Assembly (NCBI GenBank): GCA_002682825.1
Contig: NOKP01000063.1
Coordinates: forward strand, 3,226-67,225
Direction of reading: 5' to 3'
Length of the DNA stretch: 64,000 bases
From: Neonectria sp. B-13
Lineage: Eukaryota; Ascomycota; Sordariomycetes; Hypocreales; Nectriaceae
A program made the position numbers and the translations under genes. How positions within the stretch are numbered: position 1 is the stretch's first letter; the number at the start of each line of letters is the position of its first letter. This document shows, piece by piece, positions 47,728-62,295 of the stretch. A model generated the notes under the pieces. It was not told where the DNA came from, searched no databases, and was given only the letters and a program-made list of their open reading frames with translations.

Positions 47728-48045
47728 TGATGCAGAAACGATACCTTGGCCGCGGCGGAATTGAGGGGCTTTCTTGAAACTATTGAGCTCAGCCGAGGTG
47801 ACCCATAGTGACACTCCGAGCAGTAGCAGCTCTGCGAGTGAGGCCGAATCCTTGGTGAGATTGGACCACGGCCAATGAAGATGGGTATTTTTTGTCGCGG
47901 AGCAGCAAACCAGTATTCTGAGGTCCTAGGATGCTATTTCTTAACAAGAGACTCTGTGTCTAATAATCATCCTCTCCAGCAAACACAACGGCTCGGACAG
48001 CTGCAGCTTACCTAGCCCCCCACCCTTCTTCTGTTGAGCCTCGCC

Positions 48046-50815
48046 ATGTCTTCATCTCTGAACGTAGACCAACTTCTGAGCGAACTTACGCTTGAGGAGA
48101 AGGTCGAGCTCCTCTCGGGCCAAGATACCTGGTCTACCCATCCTGTGGAGCGTCTGAATATCCCATCCATCACGGTCCGTTGCTGGCAAGCTCAAATTCA
48201 TGTCCGGATCTTTTGCTGACCATCGCCGTACAGACAACAGATGGACCACATGGAGCTCGAGGTACCTCCTTTTTCAACGGCGTAAGTTGGCCTCTTGCCC
48301 ATGACCTTGCAATGCCGTGTTTGTTGACCCCGGCCAGCCTCGAGGCGCCCTGCTTCCCTCGGCGACGGCGATGGGGGCAACCTTTGACACAAAGTTGATG
48401 CGATGCGTCGGCAATATGCTGGCCGCGGAAACGAAAGAGAAAGGCTGCCAGGTTCTGCTCGCGCCGACAGTCTGCCTCCAGCGATCGCCCCTTATCGGCC
48501 GTGGGTTCGAAGCCTTTGGCGAAGACCCCATCCTCAGCGGCCTTATGGCTTCGGAATATATCAATGGTGTTCAAGAGGACGGGGTTGCCGTCTCCATCAA
48601 GCACTATGCGGCACACGACCAGTCTTCCGAGTCCTTGGAAGATGGAATTCGTGCTTCTGCGAGGACGCTTCGGGAGACCCATCTTCTGCCCTTCCAGTTA
48701 GCAGTTAAGCACGCTAATCCATGGTCGTTTATGAGTTCGTACCATAGGATCAACGGTGTCCTTACTTCAGAAGACCCGTGGCTAAATACACAACTTCTGC
48801 GCCAGGAATGGGGGTGGGATGGCCTAGTCATGAGCGACTGGTTCGGTACTTATAGTACTGCAGAAGCAATTAATGCTGGCCTCGACCTGGAGATGCCAGG
48901 TCCGACACGGTGGAGAGGAGAGCTTCTACATTGGTGTATCAGGTGCCGAAAGGTAAAGAAATCCACACTTGATAAGCGAGTTCGGAATCTACTACACCTA
49001 GTGAACAAGGTGCGGCCAGCTCTTGAGCACCAGAAGCAGGGTGACAAGACCCAGTTTGGGGATACCCCTAAGAAGCGGCAGCTCTGTCGAGAAGTTGCCC
49101 GCAGCTCTATAGTTCTCCTCAAGAACGATAACAAAACACTGCCCCTCGACCCGTCCGCGCAGCAAACGTATGGCCTGATCGGTCCTGGCGTCGCGAACCC
49201 TGCCATCAGTGGTGGTGGTTCGGCTGACCTTATTCCGTACTACGTCCGCAAGCCGCTGGAAGCTATTCAACAAATCGTTGGCCAAGAGCGCATCAAGACG
49301 GCAGTTGGTTGTCATTGTGAGCTTGCTCCACTACTTCTCTGCTCGATGCTATTCCGCTAACCCTCGAATTCAAACAGCCCATCTCTTCACGCCGCTCCTG
49401 TCCGAGAACATCACCATCCCAACAACTCAGGAGGCAGGATATGAACTGCATTGGTACGGGGAAGACCCGGAAGTCAACCCCGAAGCTAAACCGCTTCACT
49501 CTTCGACCGCGACCCAAGCCCAGATGTACTTCGCAGACAATCTTCCCCCTAGCGTCCCTGGAGCATACTGGCTTCGTGTCAACACAACTTGGAAGGCACC
49601 AAAGACTGCGACCATGCAGTTCGGTCTCTGTGTGCTGGGCAAGGGACGCCTCTATATCGATGGTAAGCAGGTCGTCGATCTTTGGACCAGTCACCCGGAG
49701 AAGACGCTCCAGACGCCCATGTTCAACAGCGCAAGCATGGAGGTCACGGCTGAGCTGGAGGCTGAGGTGGGAAAGACGTACGAAATTTCCATCCTCCTGA
49801 GGAATGAAGCTATCGTGGCTGGCTGCGGGGCTCTAAACGCCGGCGGCCTCCGGATTGGGTGCTGCGAGAAGATTGACCCAGCCGCGGCGCTTGCTGAGGC
49901 AGTCGAGCTGGCGAGGCACGTTGATGTACCAATCGTCATTGCCGGTCTAAACGCCGACTACGAGAGCGAGGCGGTGGACAGAAAGGACCTCAAGCTGCCT
50001 CCTGGCATTGACGAGTTAATCGAGAAGGTTGCGAAAGCGAACCCTAGGACTGTGAGTTGACGGAGCTACCCTGGCTTAAGAATTGTCTCTTGCTTACACC
50101 CCTGCAGATTATCGTCAACCAGTCCGGCTGCCCCGTAACGATGCCTTGGGTGAAACATGTGCCGACCCTCGTCCATGCCTGGTTTGGCGGTCAGGAAACA
50201 GGCAATGGCATTGCCGACGTGCTCTTTGGTCGCCATAACCCTAGTGGTCGTCTATCTATCACTTTTCCCCGTCGTTTAGAGGATACGCCGGCCTTCCTCA
50301 GCTACGGCAAGGGAATCCGGGAGATGTACTACGGCGAGGGCGTATTCATCGGCTACAGGTACTACGAGAAGCTCCAGAACGATCCACTTTTCTACTTCGG
50401 CTACGGGCTGTCCTACACGACCTTCGAGTACTCCAACCTACGGACCCCGGCGAGAGTTGAGCTGGGAGATCAAGGGGATCAAACCTTCGTGGTGTCGGTT
50501 GATGTCACCAACACAGGTGACAAAGACGGCCATGAGATCGTGCAGGTGTACATCTCTGATGTGGAGTGTGCCGCCCTGCGACCGCGCAAGGAGCTTAAGG
50601 GGTTCGCCAAGATATGGGTGGCGAAGGGCGAGACGGCCACGGCCGAGATCAACCTGGACAAGTATGCTTTGTCGCATTGGGACGAGGAGGAGGAGAAGTG
50701 GCATGCCGAAAGGGGGATTTTCAAGGTGATCATCTCGCGAAGCGCGGACCCTAGGGACGAGGTTCTGGATTGGGACTTTGAACTAGAAAAGAGCCTGTAC
50801 TGGACAGGAGTGTAG
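48046..50815 (+). CDS. GH3 beta-glucosidase with PA14 insert, intracellular
   Basis: Five exons: 48046-48174, 48234-48281, 48338-49316, 49378-50051 and 50108-50815, with introns of 56-61 bp, giving 845 residues, the usual size of GH3 enzymes with a PA14 domain. DGPHGARG (about 46-53), GRGFEAFGEDP, KHYAAHDQ and VMSDWFGTYS with the nucleophile Asp226 mark the catalytic domain. SSIVLLKND starts the second domain. The PA14 insert spans about residues 400-540 (from AGYELHWYG to ALNAGGLRIG). FGYGLSYTTFEYS leads into the C-terminal fibronectin-III-like domain. No signal peptide. The exon 1-3 junctions rest on short exons and are the least certain part. It should remove beta-glucose, or related sugars, from oligosaccharides or glycosides; Septoria tomatinase is a GH3 enzyme. 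Confidence 0.9.
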
Positions 50816-51251
50816 ACAGCTGAGAGCAGTATACCTAGTTTTAGGTGAAGCGCTATAGCGGTATGATCCATACAAGTAAAGTATTATAGATATGACTTTT
50901 TATTACTTTGACTATCTCTTATATCCTAGCTTCCGTATGACCCGATTAAAAAGAAAATATGCTTAGATTGTCTTGGTAATTAAACGCTTGTAAAAAAAGA
51001 CTTTAGAAACTGAAAAGAAATAAGAGTTTTGATATAGCAGTAAAGATTTTCCCAAAACCTCCAATTGCAAGACTATCGGCATAATAGAATAAGTTAACAT
51101 GTAAAACGTTCAAGTCGGAAAATACTAAGCATGATAGTTATAATATATATAATACTTGCTCATAACAACTCCTACCATTTCAGCTAGACCTCCAAATATA
51201 GATAAGCCTGTAGTATAGACAAAGCTAAAGGACTATCTCAACACAACATTA
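50816..51251. other. Intergenic between convergent GH3 and MFS
   Basis: 436 bp, AT-rich, no gene; holds both 3' flanks. Confidence 0.5.
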
Positions 51252-52983
51252 TTACTCCTTGCGATCTGTCATGGTTTTCTCCGTAGTCTCAGCAAGCCCC
51301 TCATCCTTCATGTCATATACCCTGTCAAGTGCCTGTCTACCATCAAATACTTGACTTACCTCTTCCAGCGACAGCCCGCGCGTTTCGGGGTAGGCGAAGT
51401 AGATGACAGCGAGCCACAACACCAGGGCGCAATCGAACACAATGTAATACTTCCAGCGAAGGGCTTCCAGTGCTACCGGATTGGCAAAGCCGTTGAAAAT
51501 TCCGCTGCAGAACTGCGCCAAATTGAAGATGGTGAGGCCCTTGGTACGGAACGTATACGGCAGCACCTCGATTAAGTAGGCGATGGGCAAAGGGTTCATG
51601 GCGAAGTTGTAAAAGGCGTAGAACACGAACACCATGACCACCACTCCGATTCCGAGGCCCTTGCTGCCTCCCTCTGTCTGTTGGTTACGCGCCGCAAGGA
51701 TGGTCCAAATGACAAAAGCGAATAGCATGCCGATGTTGGACGTTAGCAGCAGGAACCGCCTGCCGAGGCGGTCGACGAGAAGGGCCGAGCCACAAGCAAC
51801 GGCATAGTTGAAAAGCTGGAGACCTCCATTGATGAGATTCTGAGTTTCGGGGTCGGTGATGCCGATGTCGGTGAGCACGAGAGCAATGTAGGACGAGATG
51901 AGCTGGTTACCGCACCACTGGATGATGAAGCCAAAGCTAGCAACGACGAACAGCCGATGACGGTTTCCCTCTGTGAGTGAAGAATAGGCTTTAGCATCGT
52001 CTCTCAGACTTGAATGGGAATGATAACATGGGACCTACTGGTTCGGAAGAATTGGAGGTAAGAGACCGACTCGCTTGAGCGCTCAAACTCGATGGCGCCA
52101 GTGATCTCGGCTACCTGGAGCAGGACAAGCTCAGTCGGCTCCTCGGTCCCGCTATGATATTTGCAAAAATATTTGGTAGCTTCCGGCGTCTGGCCATTAG
52201 CAATGAGCCACCTGGGACTCTCGGGCACGATATAGATGAACAAGAGCTGAACGATAGAGACGGCAGCTTGCAGAAGTGAGGGGATCCGCCAGCTCCAGTC
52301 ACTTGACAACTTGAAGGTGCCATACGTGGACCAAGCAGCAACGATGGCCCCCGCGTACTGTGTAATGGTTAAATCATGGAACTTGAAATGCGTTATGGCT
52401 TACTTACCCAAGTAGTGTTGTAAAGGGAGGTGACGATGGATCGATGCGAGGGATACGCCAACTCTCCGATGAGCGGAGGGGCAGCAGTGGAGACAAAGCC
52501 TGCGCCCAGGCCGATGCAGAAGCGTCCGCCAATGAACATGCCCAGTTTAGAAGCACACCCCTGCACCACTGCGCCGAGGATGATGATGATGGACCCGAGA
52601 AAGATGGGGTGTCGTCGTCCGTACTTGTCGGCCATCCAGGGAGCGATGGGCAAAGAGACCACGCCACCGATAACTTGCATGTTAACCATGAGACCGAGCA
52701 TGGACCCACGAGGGTGATTGAAATCTGTAAATCCAACCGCGGTTAGCCCTCACTGACTCAAACAGAGAGTACGACACAGGCACGCCAAAAACTAACATTC
52801 TTGCCAGTGCTCGAGGGTTTGAATTCCGTTAAGCATGCTGCCGTCAAAACCGCCTACGTAACTCGTGAGGAACGGAATCATGAGGAGCAAGTTGAGTTTG
52901 ATCAAGTACGGCACGCGCCACCATGATTTGTCGGTGCAGAGCTTTTGCAGCCTCAATTCGCCGTGTTCGACAGCAGGCGCCAT
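51252..52983 (-). CDS. MFS sugar transporter (lactose-permease-like group)
   Basis: Four exons on the minus strand: 52797-52983, 52408-52724, 52039-52357 and 51252-51970, introns 50-72 bp, giving 513 residues. Sugar-porter marks are GGFDGSMLNG in helix 1, DKYGRRHP, ESPRWLIANG after helix 6, DRLGRRF in the helix 8-9 loop, and PETRGLSLEEV after helix 12. This N-terminal pattern resembles the fungal lactose permease/hexose transporter group that imports oligosaccharides such as lactose or cellobiose by proton symport. A TATAAATA on the minus strand near 53105-53113 lies about 120 bp before the start. Its place at the end of the GH43-GH1-GH10-GH3 block suggests it brings the substrate of the intracellular enzymes into the cell. 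Confidence 0.9.
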
Positions 52984-54354
52984 ACTGCGGCTGTTGTGCT
53001 AGTTGGAATGTTGAAGAGAGGAAAATATGTGTTATGAAAGGCAGTGTGAGTCGGCAGATTGTGAAGCGCAGATTGGTTGGTGAAGGTGGGAGAAGGGGAT
53101 GAATATTTATAAGTCCCGATCTTGACTCCCAGCTTTGATCCCTTGCGCAGTTATGGAGGTTGTAGGGGACTCAATCGCCAACAGCCAACCAAACCAACAC
53201 TACCAAAGGCAGAGGCTACGGCCTTGCCCCCCCCAACCCCAACCCCAAACAAGCCTCGTGACCACGGAACTGGTCAACATTCGATTTTCTGCACTCCGGA
53301 TTTACCCCATGGGGCATTCACATTGTCGGGATGAGGCTTGTTCAACCGCTAGCATTTTTCAGGCAAAATAGTTGGCTGATCAAAGTCCGGGCGAGTGTAC
53401 GGTGGGCTGAACCTCGTACCAGCAGTACTGGATGCGCAGAGCAGTAAATGCCCCACATGCATTTAGCCTAGTGGTTTAGTGCGTTGTGTTGTGCGGTTCG
53501 GAGTATTTGTTAATACCACCGAAAGGTATTTGACCGAGACCTCCCGCCAGGGGCAGCGGGGCGGTTGCCCCGCGAAGAACCATGGCTGGAAGTTGTTGGC
53601 CCCTAATTGCCCGACCTTTCACTCTACATTCTGTCGAATTTTACCGAAGACACAGTCTAGACCTCAAGGGCTTCGCCGGACCCGACCCAAGGCAAGCTTG
53701 CATGCTCCATCGCTGCCGCAAAGGAAAGGTCAGTCAAGACAAGGAACACTTGAGGTTTTTGCTCGGGAAACATGACTGTTTGACCGGCGGAAACCTTCAA
53801 ACGCCACGACGTATTGACTTACAGTGAATGCTATGGAACAAACGTATCTTGGCAATACTCCGCCATGAAAGAAGCAGGACCTTGGAAACTAGTCAAACAG
53901 CAACAAGACAATCTGCTGGCCTAAAAGCTTAGGTGGGGTTTTATGTGTTAATCGTGTGTTTCCCAAGGGACAAACCGGTCATGCTGGGTTTATGTTGGCA
54001 GGGGATCAGGGCGTTGTCTGAGCAATGAGTTGCTTGTCACGTTTGGTAATGTGCTGAATGGGTATTCAGTGTAGCCAGGTTTTATTAATAGCTGAGGTAG
54101 CTAGAGTCTAGGAAATACTAACGAGTGTGAGTTCTATATACTGGGACCGATAGTATGGGACCAGTGTATATAGGATTGGATTAGTACTGATTGTGTGCGA
54201 TTAGTGCTAATTAGGAAGTTTTAGTACTAATTGAACTATAGTTAGTTGAGATTTATAGGGCTTTATATAATATATAGATATTATATAACTTGGGTATGTC
54301 TTAGATAGAGGAATCTAATAGCTAGAATAATTAAGAATAAAATAGCTAGATTAA
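52984..54354. other. Intergenic, entering the AT-rich transposon block
   Basis: No gene recognised. Base composition is normal until about 54080 and then falls. The stretch 54120-54350 has a composition between gene and transposon and may be the edge of another degraded repeat; no partner for it was found in the window. Confidence 0.4.
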
Positions 54355-54752
54355 TATAATAGTTAGGCTTAACCTAGGGGTCTAAGGTAGGTCTAAGGTG
54401 TGTGATTTAATGATTGAATGGATTAGGACATTATAGTAAGCAATATAGGTTATATTAATAATATATAAAGGTAAGTTATTATATAACTAAGTATAAAGTA
54501 AATTAAAGTATTAATAGCTAAGAAGCTTAAGGCTCTTATCTAATATACTAAGTAAATATAATTATATACTATAGTAATTGTATAGGCTTATTAAGTAATA
54601 ATAAGTCTATTATTATAGTTTATTATAATAGAATAAGCTAGATAGTCTAGCTTATATAGTTAGAGTAAGTTTAGAAATATAGATATTATAAAAAGTAAGT
54701 ATATTATAGTTCTACTGATTATAACTATCTAGTCTTAATATAAGCTATAATA
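54355..54752 (-). repeat. 3' LTR (left)
   Basis: Matches 62296-62693 along its full 398 bp, starting TATAATAGTTAGGC and ending GCTATAATA. Differences are mostly transitions. Confidence 0.9.
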
Positions 54753-57599
54753 TAATGTCTCTCCTTCTATTGATTATATCCTAGGACTATCTTTAAGACT
54801 ATTTCCTATATAACTATTAGTTTATTTTTAACTTACTTTTTTATTAATCCTTATATACTAATAGGATAATTAGCTGAATTTCTAAGTATCCTTTAAAATC
54901 TTAGTCTTATAATATCCTTAAATCTATAGTAAGTAAATTGATCTTAGCTACTTCTATAGATAGGTTTAAGGTTCTAGCCTTTACTATAAATATACTAGTT
55001 CTAGTAATAGCTATTAAAGAGTTTAATTTTAAAGTAATACCTTATTCTTATTATATTACTAATAAGTATATATATAAGATACTAGATAGTAGCTCTAAGA
55101 AATATAACTATTATACTAATAAAGGTTATTCTTATAATAGAATTAGTATTCTTCTTTAGTCTTATAAGTATTCTATATTCTTTTTAGGTTTTTTTTTTAC
55201 TAATAATAATAGTAATTTATATTATTACTAAGGTAAAGTATCTTAATGATAAGGAGTTGAATTTGGAAAAGGAGTTTCTTGAAAAATGAGCTACTCTTTA
55301 GGCTACTTAGGCTGAATTTGATTAGTCTTTAGACCTTCTAAAGTATGCTTATTATTAGTATTAGTTACTAGTTTTAAAAGGGTATAAAATAACTTATTAT
55401 AGTCTAGAGTTATTAAAAGAATTAAAATCTTTAGAATAAATAAAGTATAAGACTATTATTAATATTTAGTTATTAGTATATATTAATATTATTAACTAAA
55501 GTACTATTAATTTTAGGTCTTTACTTTCTTCTAAAGCTATTAATAGAAGTCTTTTAGAAGGTATTAGATATAGGTAAGGTTTTTAGCTGATTCTTATTGA
55601 TTATTACTCTTAGGATAGTCTTTCTATTTAATAAGGTACTTAGTTTGATTATTTACTCTATATATATCTAAGATTGCTTCTACTATATATTCTTTTAGTC
55701 TTTTAACCTTAGTTTTATATTTATTATTATACTTAGTATAAATTATATCTTTTACTATTTTAAAGAGTAAAATATAGAAAACTAAGTAAAATCTAACTTT
55801 TAGTAGTAAGTCTAATTAGTAATTATTTTCTAAGATTTTCTTAATGATTTTATAAGGTTTAATAAACTTATAGTTTAGTTTTTTATTTTATTGTTTTATT
55901 TTAATGTTTTTTATTATAAGATAGACTATATTTCTCTTCTAAAAGAATAATCTCTTTATTCTCTTTAAGTTATAGTATTTTTTTATCTAGTTTCTAATAA
56001 ATTTAAGCTTAATCTTAAGTTCTTTATATAGATTTTTTAATTTTTCTAATATAAGAATAGTTTTAAGGATAATTAATCTATCTTAGCTTATTCTATAGGC
56101 ATTAGGGGTAAATTTAAAATTAGTATATACTAAAGTGAGCTTTATGCTTTTATTTATAGCTATATTATAGCTTAACTATATAGTTAATAGCTTTTTAACC
56201 TAATTATTTTATTTATAGTTAATATAGTATTAAAGGTATTATTTTAGTATTTGGTTTATTTATTCTATTTAACTATTAGTTTAAGGTTAGAAAGCTATAA
56301 TAAGTTAATAGTTTAATCCTATATAATTTATAAGTAATTACTAAAACTTTAAGGAAAATAAAGGTTTTCTATTAAAGAGAATCTCTATAGAAAGTCTATA
56401 AATATATATAATGTTTTATAAAAAGATATAAATAAACTACTTTATATCTATTAATTCTTAGTAAGATAAAAAATAAGAAAATTTTATAAGTCTATCTATA
56501 ATAATAAGAATACTATTATAGAGGGTTCTAATTATAGAATCTTCTAATAGGGGTAGTTTTATAATAAAATCTATAATAATAAAGTCCTAAGGTTACTTAG
56601 TAACTAATAGGGGTTATAGTTCTCTATATGATTTATAGTATTAAGCCTTGGTTTTATAATATTTATTATATTAATTAATAATCTTCTTAATTACTATCTT
56701 TATCCTAGGAAATTAGTATATTAATCTAACTCTATTAAGGGTTTTATTAACTTCTTAATATCTATAAAGTAAGTACTTATGTATTTCTTATATAAGCTAG
56801 TATTAAAGTTATTTAGGAATTTATTACTTATTTATATATTTATCTTTAAATAGTATATTATTATACTTCTAGATTTAATTAAGTAATAGGTTTCCTTATA
56901 CTACTATATATATTAAGGCTAATATCCTTATAAGATATAGTTAGTTTTTAGAGCATTTAAAGCACTTAGTTATTAAATCCCTTATAGTTCTATATATATT
57001 CTCTATAGTATAGAATTCCTCTATTTGAATTATAGCTCAATAGATGTTTCTATTGTATATTTGATTATAGTAGTATTGTATAAGGTAATCTTCTATATTC
57101 CTTAGAATAATAATTTTATCTTTTTTATTTCTTCTAATAGGCCTTTTACTTAAGGATCTACTAATAATCTAGTTAAATTAATAGTCCTTTGATTATTTTA
57201 AGAGTTTTAGGTATTCTTTTAGTAGGTATTTTAGGTTATATTCCTAATAATCTTTAATTGTATTATAGAGTGCTTTCTATAATCTATAAGTAATATAGGT
57301 TTATATAACTTCTAGTTTAGAGTATATTAATGTTTCTATTATAAGAGCCTTCTTTATAGAGATCTTCTATAATAGGATATTTAAGGTAGTAAGATATAAT
57401 AATTTAGTTGTTTTACTATTCAATCTTTCCTATATATCCTTTAAACCAATCTATAAAGTCTTATATAGAACCTTTATTATATATTATTTTAATATATTTT
57501 AGCTAAGGTTTTCTTCCTTATTATATATAGGTAATATACTTCTATTTAAGGTATTCTTTAAGTATAAAGTATAAAAGTTATTTATTAATCTTAATTTTT

Positions 57600-58800
57600 C
57601 CTTTATTAAAGTTACTTTAATAGCTTATAATATTAACTTATTTATTCTTAGATCCTTTTCTATAAATAATTATATAATTAAATTCTAAAAAGTATTTAAT
57701 ATATTATAATTATTATCTAGTAAGTTATTAGATAGTTATAAAGTAAGTAATATTCTTATAGTCTATATAGACCTTAACTTAGTATTTACTTCCTAGGAAA
57801 TAGTATTAGAATTCTTTAAATGAGTTAATAATTATAAGGAATTCTTTATTATAGATAGAATAGTTAAGTTTAGCTTTATGTATTTTATAAGAGAAGAAGG
57901 CAATAGAGTATAATACTTTATTATTATCTTATTATTTAATCTAAATACCTTATATAAAGTCTAATAAGTCTATTTTAATTTTAATTTCTTATTTAGAGTT
58001 AAAAATTACTAAAATAGGCTTACTTAGGATACTTTTCTTAATATTCTTAAATGCTTTCTTAGTAATTATATTCTATTTAAATACTTTTTCTTTCTTTATA
58101 AATCTAATAAGTAGAATTATAAGACTATTAAAGTTCTTAATAAATCTTTAATAATAGTTTATAAATCTAAAGAAGGATTATACTTCTTTAATATTCTTAG
58201 GTAATTTCTATTTATTAATAATAATAAGTTTCTTTAGATCTATCCTAACTTTATTATATAAGATTATATATTTAAGAAATTCTACTTTCTTAATATAAAA
58301 ATAACTTTTCTTTAGTTTAACTAATAGGTTATTATTCTATAATACTTATAGTACCTTATGAATATATTCTATATATTCTTCTTTAGATTTAAAGAAGATT
58401 AAGATATTATTTAAGTAATATACTATAAATATATCTAAGTATTCTTATAATATATAGTTAATTATTTATTAAAATAATACTAATATATTTATAAGTCTAA
58501 AGGATATAATAAGGTATTTAAAGAGTTTATATTTTATTCTAAAGATAGTTTTCTATTTGTATTCTAACTAAATATAGATAAGATTATATACTCCTTTAAG
58601 ATTTAGTACTATAAAGACCTTTATCCTATAGAGTCTATCTTTAAGCTCTATAATAAGAGGTAAGAGTATTTGATCTTTAAAGATAATTATATTTAACTAT
58701 TTATAATCTATAATAAGTTAGAGTTTTCTATTTTTCTTAGGAATAAATATAACTAAATAATCTATTAAGGACTTAGATTTTCTAATATATTCTTTCCTTA
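57600..58800 (-). pseudogene. Degraded gypsy reverse transcriptase and RNase H
   Basis: Read on the minus strand, the DNA aligns with the plus-strand pol fragment at 62.7-63.8 kb: the YLDD-box region at about 58405-58425, and the RNase H region with a PIAFFSYK-like motif at about 57880-57915. Many in-frame stops; only decayed traces are present. Confidence 0.75.
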
Positions 58801-61800
58801 ATATATTATTAAAGTATTCCTTAAGTATATATAATTATATTTTATTAAGATTAAAAATCTTATAGAATATAGGTAATATTCTATCTTTTAATATGATTTT
58901 ATAACTCTATTTATTAAATTAAAATAGTTTAATCTTAAGTTCTTCCTTAAAGAGTTTCTTATAGATATAATACTATAATAATATATTCTTAAGCTATTCT
59001 TCTTTAGGTAGTTTCTTATCTTCCTTAAGGTCTTTATTTATCTATATGAACTATTATTATAAGTATTTAATTATTCTTTTAAGTTAGATCTTTTTACCTT
59101 TTTAGTATTTATATTATATCCCTTTTAAAAGTACTAAGGTTTCTATTATATTCTTATATATATTCTTACTTTCTATTTCTTTAAGAGTTAAGATTAAAGA
59201 TTTCTCTTTATTTATTAAGTTATTTTTATTATTATTAGAGAGTATTTTATTATTATTAACTAATACTTAATTAGTTCTTTAGTTAATATAAAGGTTAAAT
59301 TTCTTTAGCTATAGGTACCTTAGGTAAATATTATAATACTATATTAGTATAATATTAAGAGTAATTTCTTAATTCTTTCTATTAATAAAAACCTTTAGAT
59401 AATTAATCTTCTAGGTTATAAATCTATCTTTATAGAAAAATAGATTACCTTTAAGATTATATAAAGTATAAGGATCTTCTATTGGCTTTTATAATAGCTT
59501 TAACCTATTAACTATCTTAGGGTTAATATATAAAGTTTTAGCTCTACTATCTATTAGTATAATAAGCTATTTTCCCTTAACTTACACTTATAGCTTAAGT
59601 ATTATTTATTTCTTTACTGATTTTATTATTTCTATTATATATAGAGCTTTTATTAAAAGTAGTTTATTTTCCTTAGTATTATTTACTTATTGCTTTTTTA
59701 TAGGTAGTATTATTTGTTTTTTATAGTATATTCTCTTTCTAGATATTCTATTTTAAGATACTATTTATATAGTCTTCTTAGGGATTTCTTATACTTAGTA
59801 ATACTATCTATTATTCTACTATAGTACTAAATGTATTAATACTATTTTTAGTCTTTAATATTCTTATTAATTCTACTTATAAAGTTAAATCCTTCTTATC
59901 TTATTTATAAGGTTTATACTTTAATTGTTTATTTTCTCTCTTAATAGTTAGGATATTCTTTATATAAATATATAAGTGTATAAATAGTAAAGTATTAGGG
60001 TTCTTAAGCTTTATACTATTCTAGGATTTTAATCTAAGTATAAATCCTATATTCCTTATATTTACAGTTGTATAAATCTTATAGTTTATTTAAGTATTAT
60101 TAAAGGATATATTAGTTATATTTCTCTAGTTATACTACTTAGTATTATAATAGTATTTTAACCTAAATATAATTAGCTATTTCCTCTTTAAGGTATATTT
60201 TATTGAAAAGAAGTCCTTCTACCTTTATTAGGTAGTAGTTATTCTTTGCTTTATCTACTTTATATATTTTATAAATATAATAATAATATAATATTTATAA
60301 GAGTTTATTGTTTTATAGTATATAGAGTTATAGTTAAGAGTTATTCTTAGCTTTAATCTTAGATAAAGCTAGGTTATAGAAGGCTAGCCTTTAGGGCTTA
60401 GCTTAAATATAAACTAGTTCTTCTACTTAAGTATCTTCTTATTTATATTTGAATTATTAATATATATTCTCTTTATTCTATTATACTAATCTACTATACT
60501 TATTAATAGTATATATCTTTTATTATAATTATTCAATAGAGGGTATAATAGCCTATAACTATTATTCCTCTTAATTATAATTTGATCCTTTGCTTAAGGT
60601 ATTATTAATACTAAGAGCTATTTAGTAGCTATTATAGTTATTACTAGAGTGCTTTTTAACTAAGGTTTAAATGTTATAGTCTTAGATAGGTAAGCTAAGC
60701 TATTTAGTATAATTGGCTTTATATTTAATATTAATGTATAGGTTTCTATTCTATTTAGTATAGAACTATTAGTAGATATAATTATTATCTTTCTATATTA
60801 GAGATAAGTTAGTACTAAGTTCTTTGATATTAGTAAGCTTTAGAGCTTTAAAGTCTAATTGTCTATTAGGAATATTAGTCTTAATAGTTGATTATTAGTA
60901 GGATTCTTCTTTCTAGGTTATAATAAGGGTTTTACTAGTTATTGTCTTCTAGAGGGTTCTTTTAGGAATAGGGGTCTAAGGGATAAATACTCCTTAGGAT
61001 AGTCCTTTATCTCCTTTAGGGGTTTTCTGAATTCTATATTTAAAGCCTTCTATATAAATACTATTAGCTTTATTTTTATATTACTTAGTACTAAGTAGAG
61101 GCTAATAGGTATTAAACTTATTAGTACTAATTGTTTTATAACTACCTTTCTTAGTTATAATAAGAGTCTTAGTATATTAATAGTTAGTAAATTAGATATA
61201 TTTACCTTTAGGTATAGGTTTATATTTTTATCCTAATTTAGGTTTTTAATACTTACTTTTAAAATATTCTAATCCTTTATAATTCTAGTACTTAACTTAA
61301 GAATAGTCTTACTATATAACTCTAAGCTCTATAGGGCTAAACTAAGTTCTATAGGAAATATTATAGTTTCCTTCTTTATTATAAAAGTTATAGTAGTTAT
61401 TATAGTTATTGCCTTTATCTAGGTAGTAAGAGTTATAGAAGGTATTCTTACCTTTTCCTCTAATAGTTACTTTCTTTTTATATCTTTTATACTATTATTT
61501 ATTGATTTTTATTACTATAGTAATAAAGTCTATAAAGGTATTAGATTGATTAGCTTTATATAGCTTATTCTTAACTTCCTTCTTTAGTCCTTTATAGAAG
61601 ATTTCTATAAGGATATTATTATTCTATTTAAGGTATAAAGAGATCTATTTAAATATAATAGTATAGATAATAGTAGATTAAGTTTATTTAATCTTATATA
61701 TATTAATAGCTATCTATTATTCCTTATTGATTATTCTAAAGTTATCTTTAAGTACTATTTTAAAGTTATTCTATTCTAAGAAGATATTTATAGTATTTTA

Positions 61801-62295
61801 ATTATATATATCTTCTTTATTCTTAAGGAAATCTTATATAATAGGTTTAAACTATATTATAGTATTTCCCTTAAGATATCTATTAATAAATAGGGCTTAT
61901 ATTTTACCTAATATAAGTTTAATTAGAAAGAATCAAAAATATACTTTTATCTTAGTAAGAAAAGGTATTATATCTTTTAAATCTCTATTAAATAGAGTAG
62001 GAAGGAGTAGCTTAATACTTTCTTTTAGGTCCTTAGCTTCTCTAGGTTGTTCTACTATGAAAGGTATAGTTAAGGTAGTAGGTATACTATATACCTAGTT
62101 ATATAGTCTATTAATAAAAGTATAAAGCTATATAATCTTAGTAATTATTTTAGTTATACTTAAAGGTATTATATATATTAATAGAGGATTTCCTTTAGTA
62201 GCTAAATTAATAGTAGTAGAACATAGTATAGATATATTTAATAGTAAGTATTATTTAGGTTAATATTATAATATACTAAATAAGAGCTATTAATA

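Larger units (their letters stand above)
47021..48045. promoter_or_regulatory. Shared divergent promoter of GH10-like and GH3
   Basis: 1 kb between divergent starts. One GGCTAA (47446-47451) matches the core XlnR/Xyr1 xylanase-regulator site, but a single hexamer is weak evidence. Two microsatellites lie within it: a 7-bp repeat at 47187-47227 and (TAGA)4 at 47712-47727. No gene is supported. Confidence 0.5.

Noticed and set aside
48170..48682. 170-codon minus-strand frame in GH3
   Set aside because: Antisense to GH3 exons and introns.
54120..54350. Another LTR at the left edge of the transposon block
   Set aside because: It looked LTR-like (TGTGAG start, repeated GGGACC) but no second copy is present in the window, so it cannot be supported.
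54938..55159. Open frame inside the retrotransposon
   Set aside because: A chance frame in AT-rich RIPed sequence; it is on the opposite strand from the pol traces.
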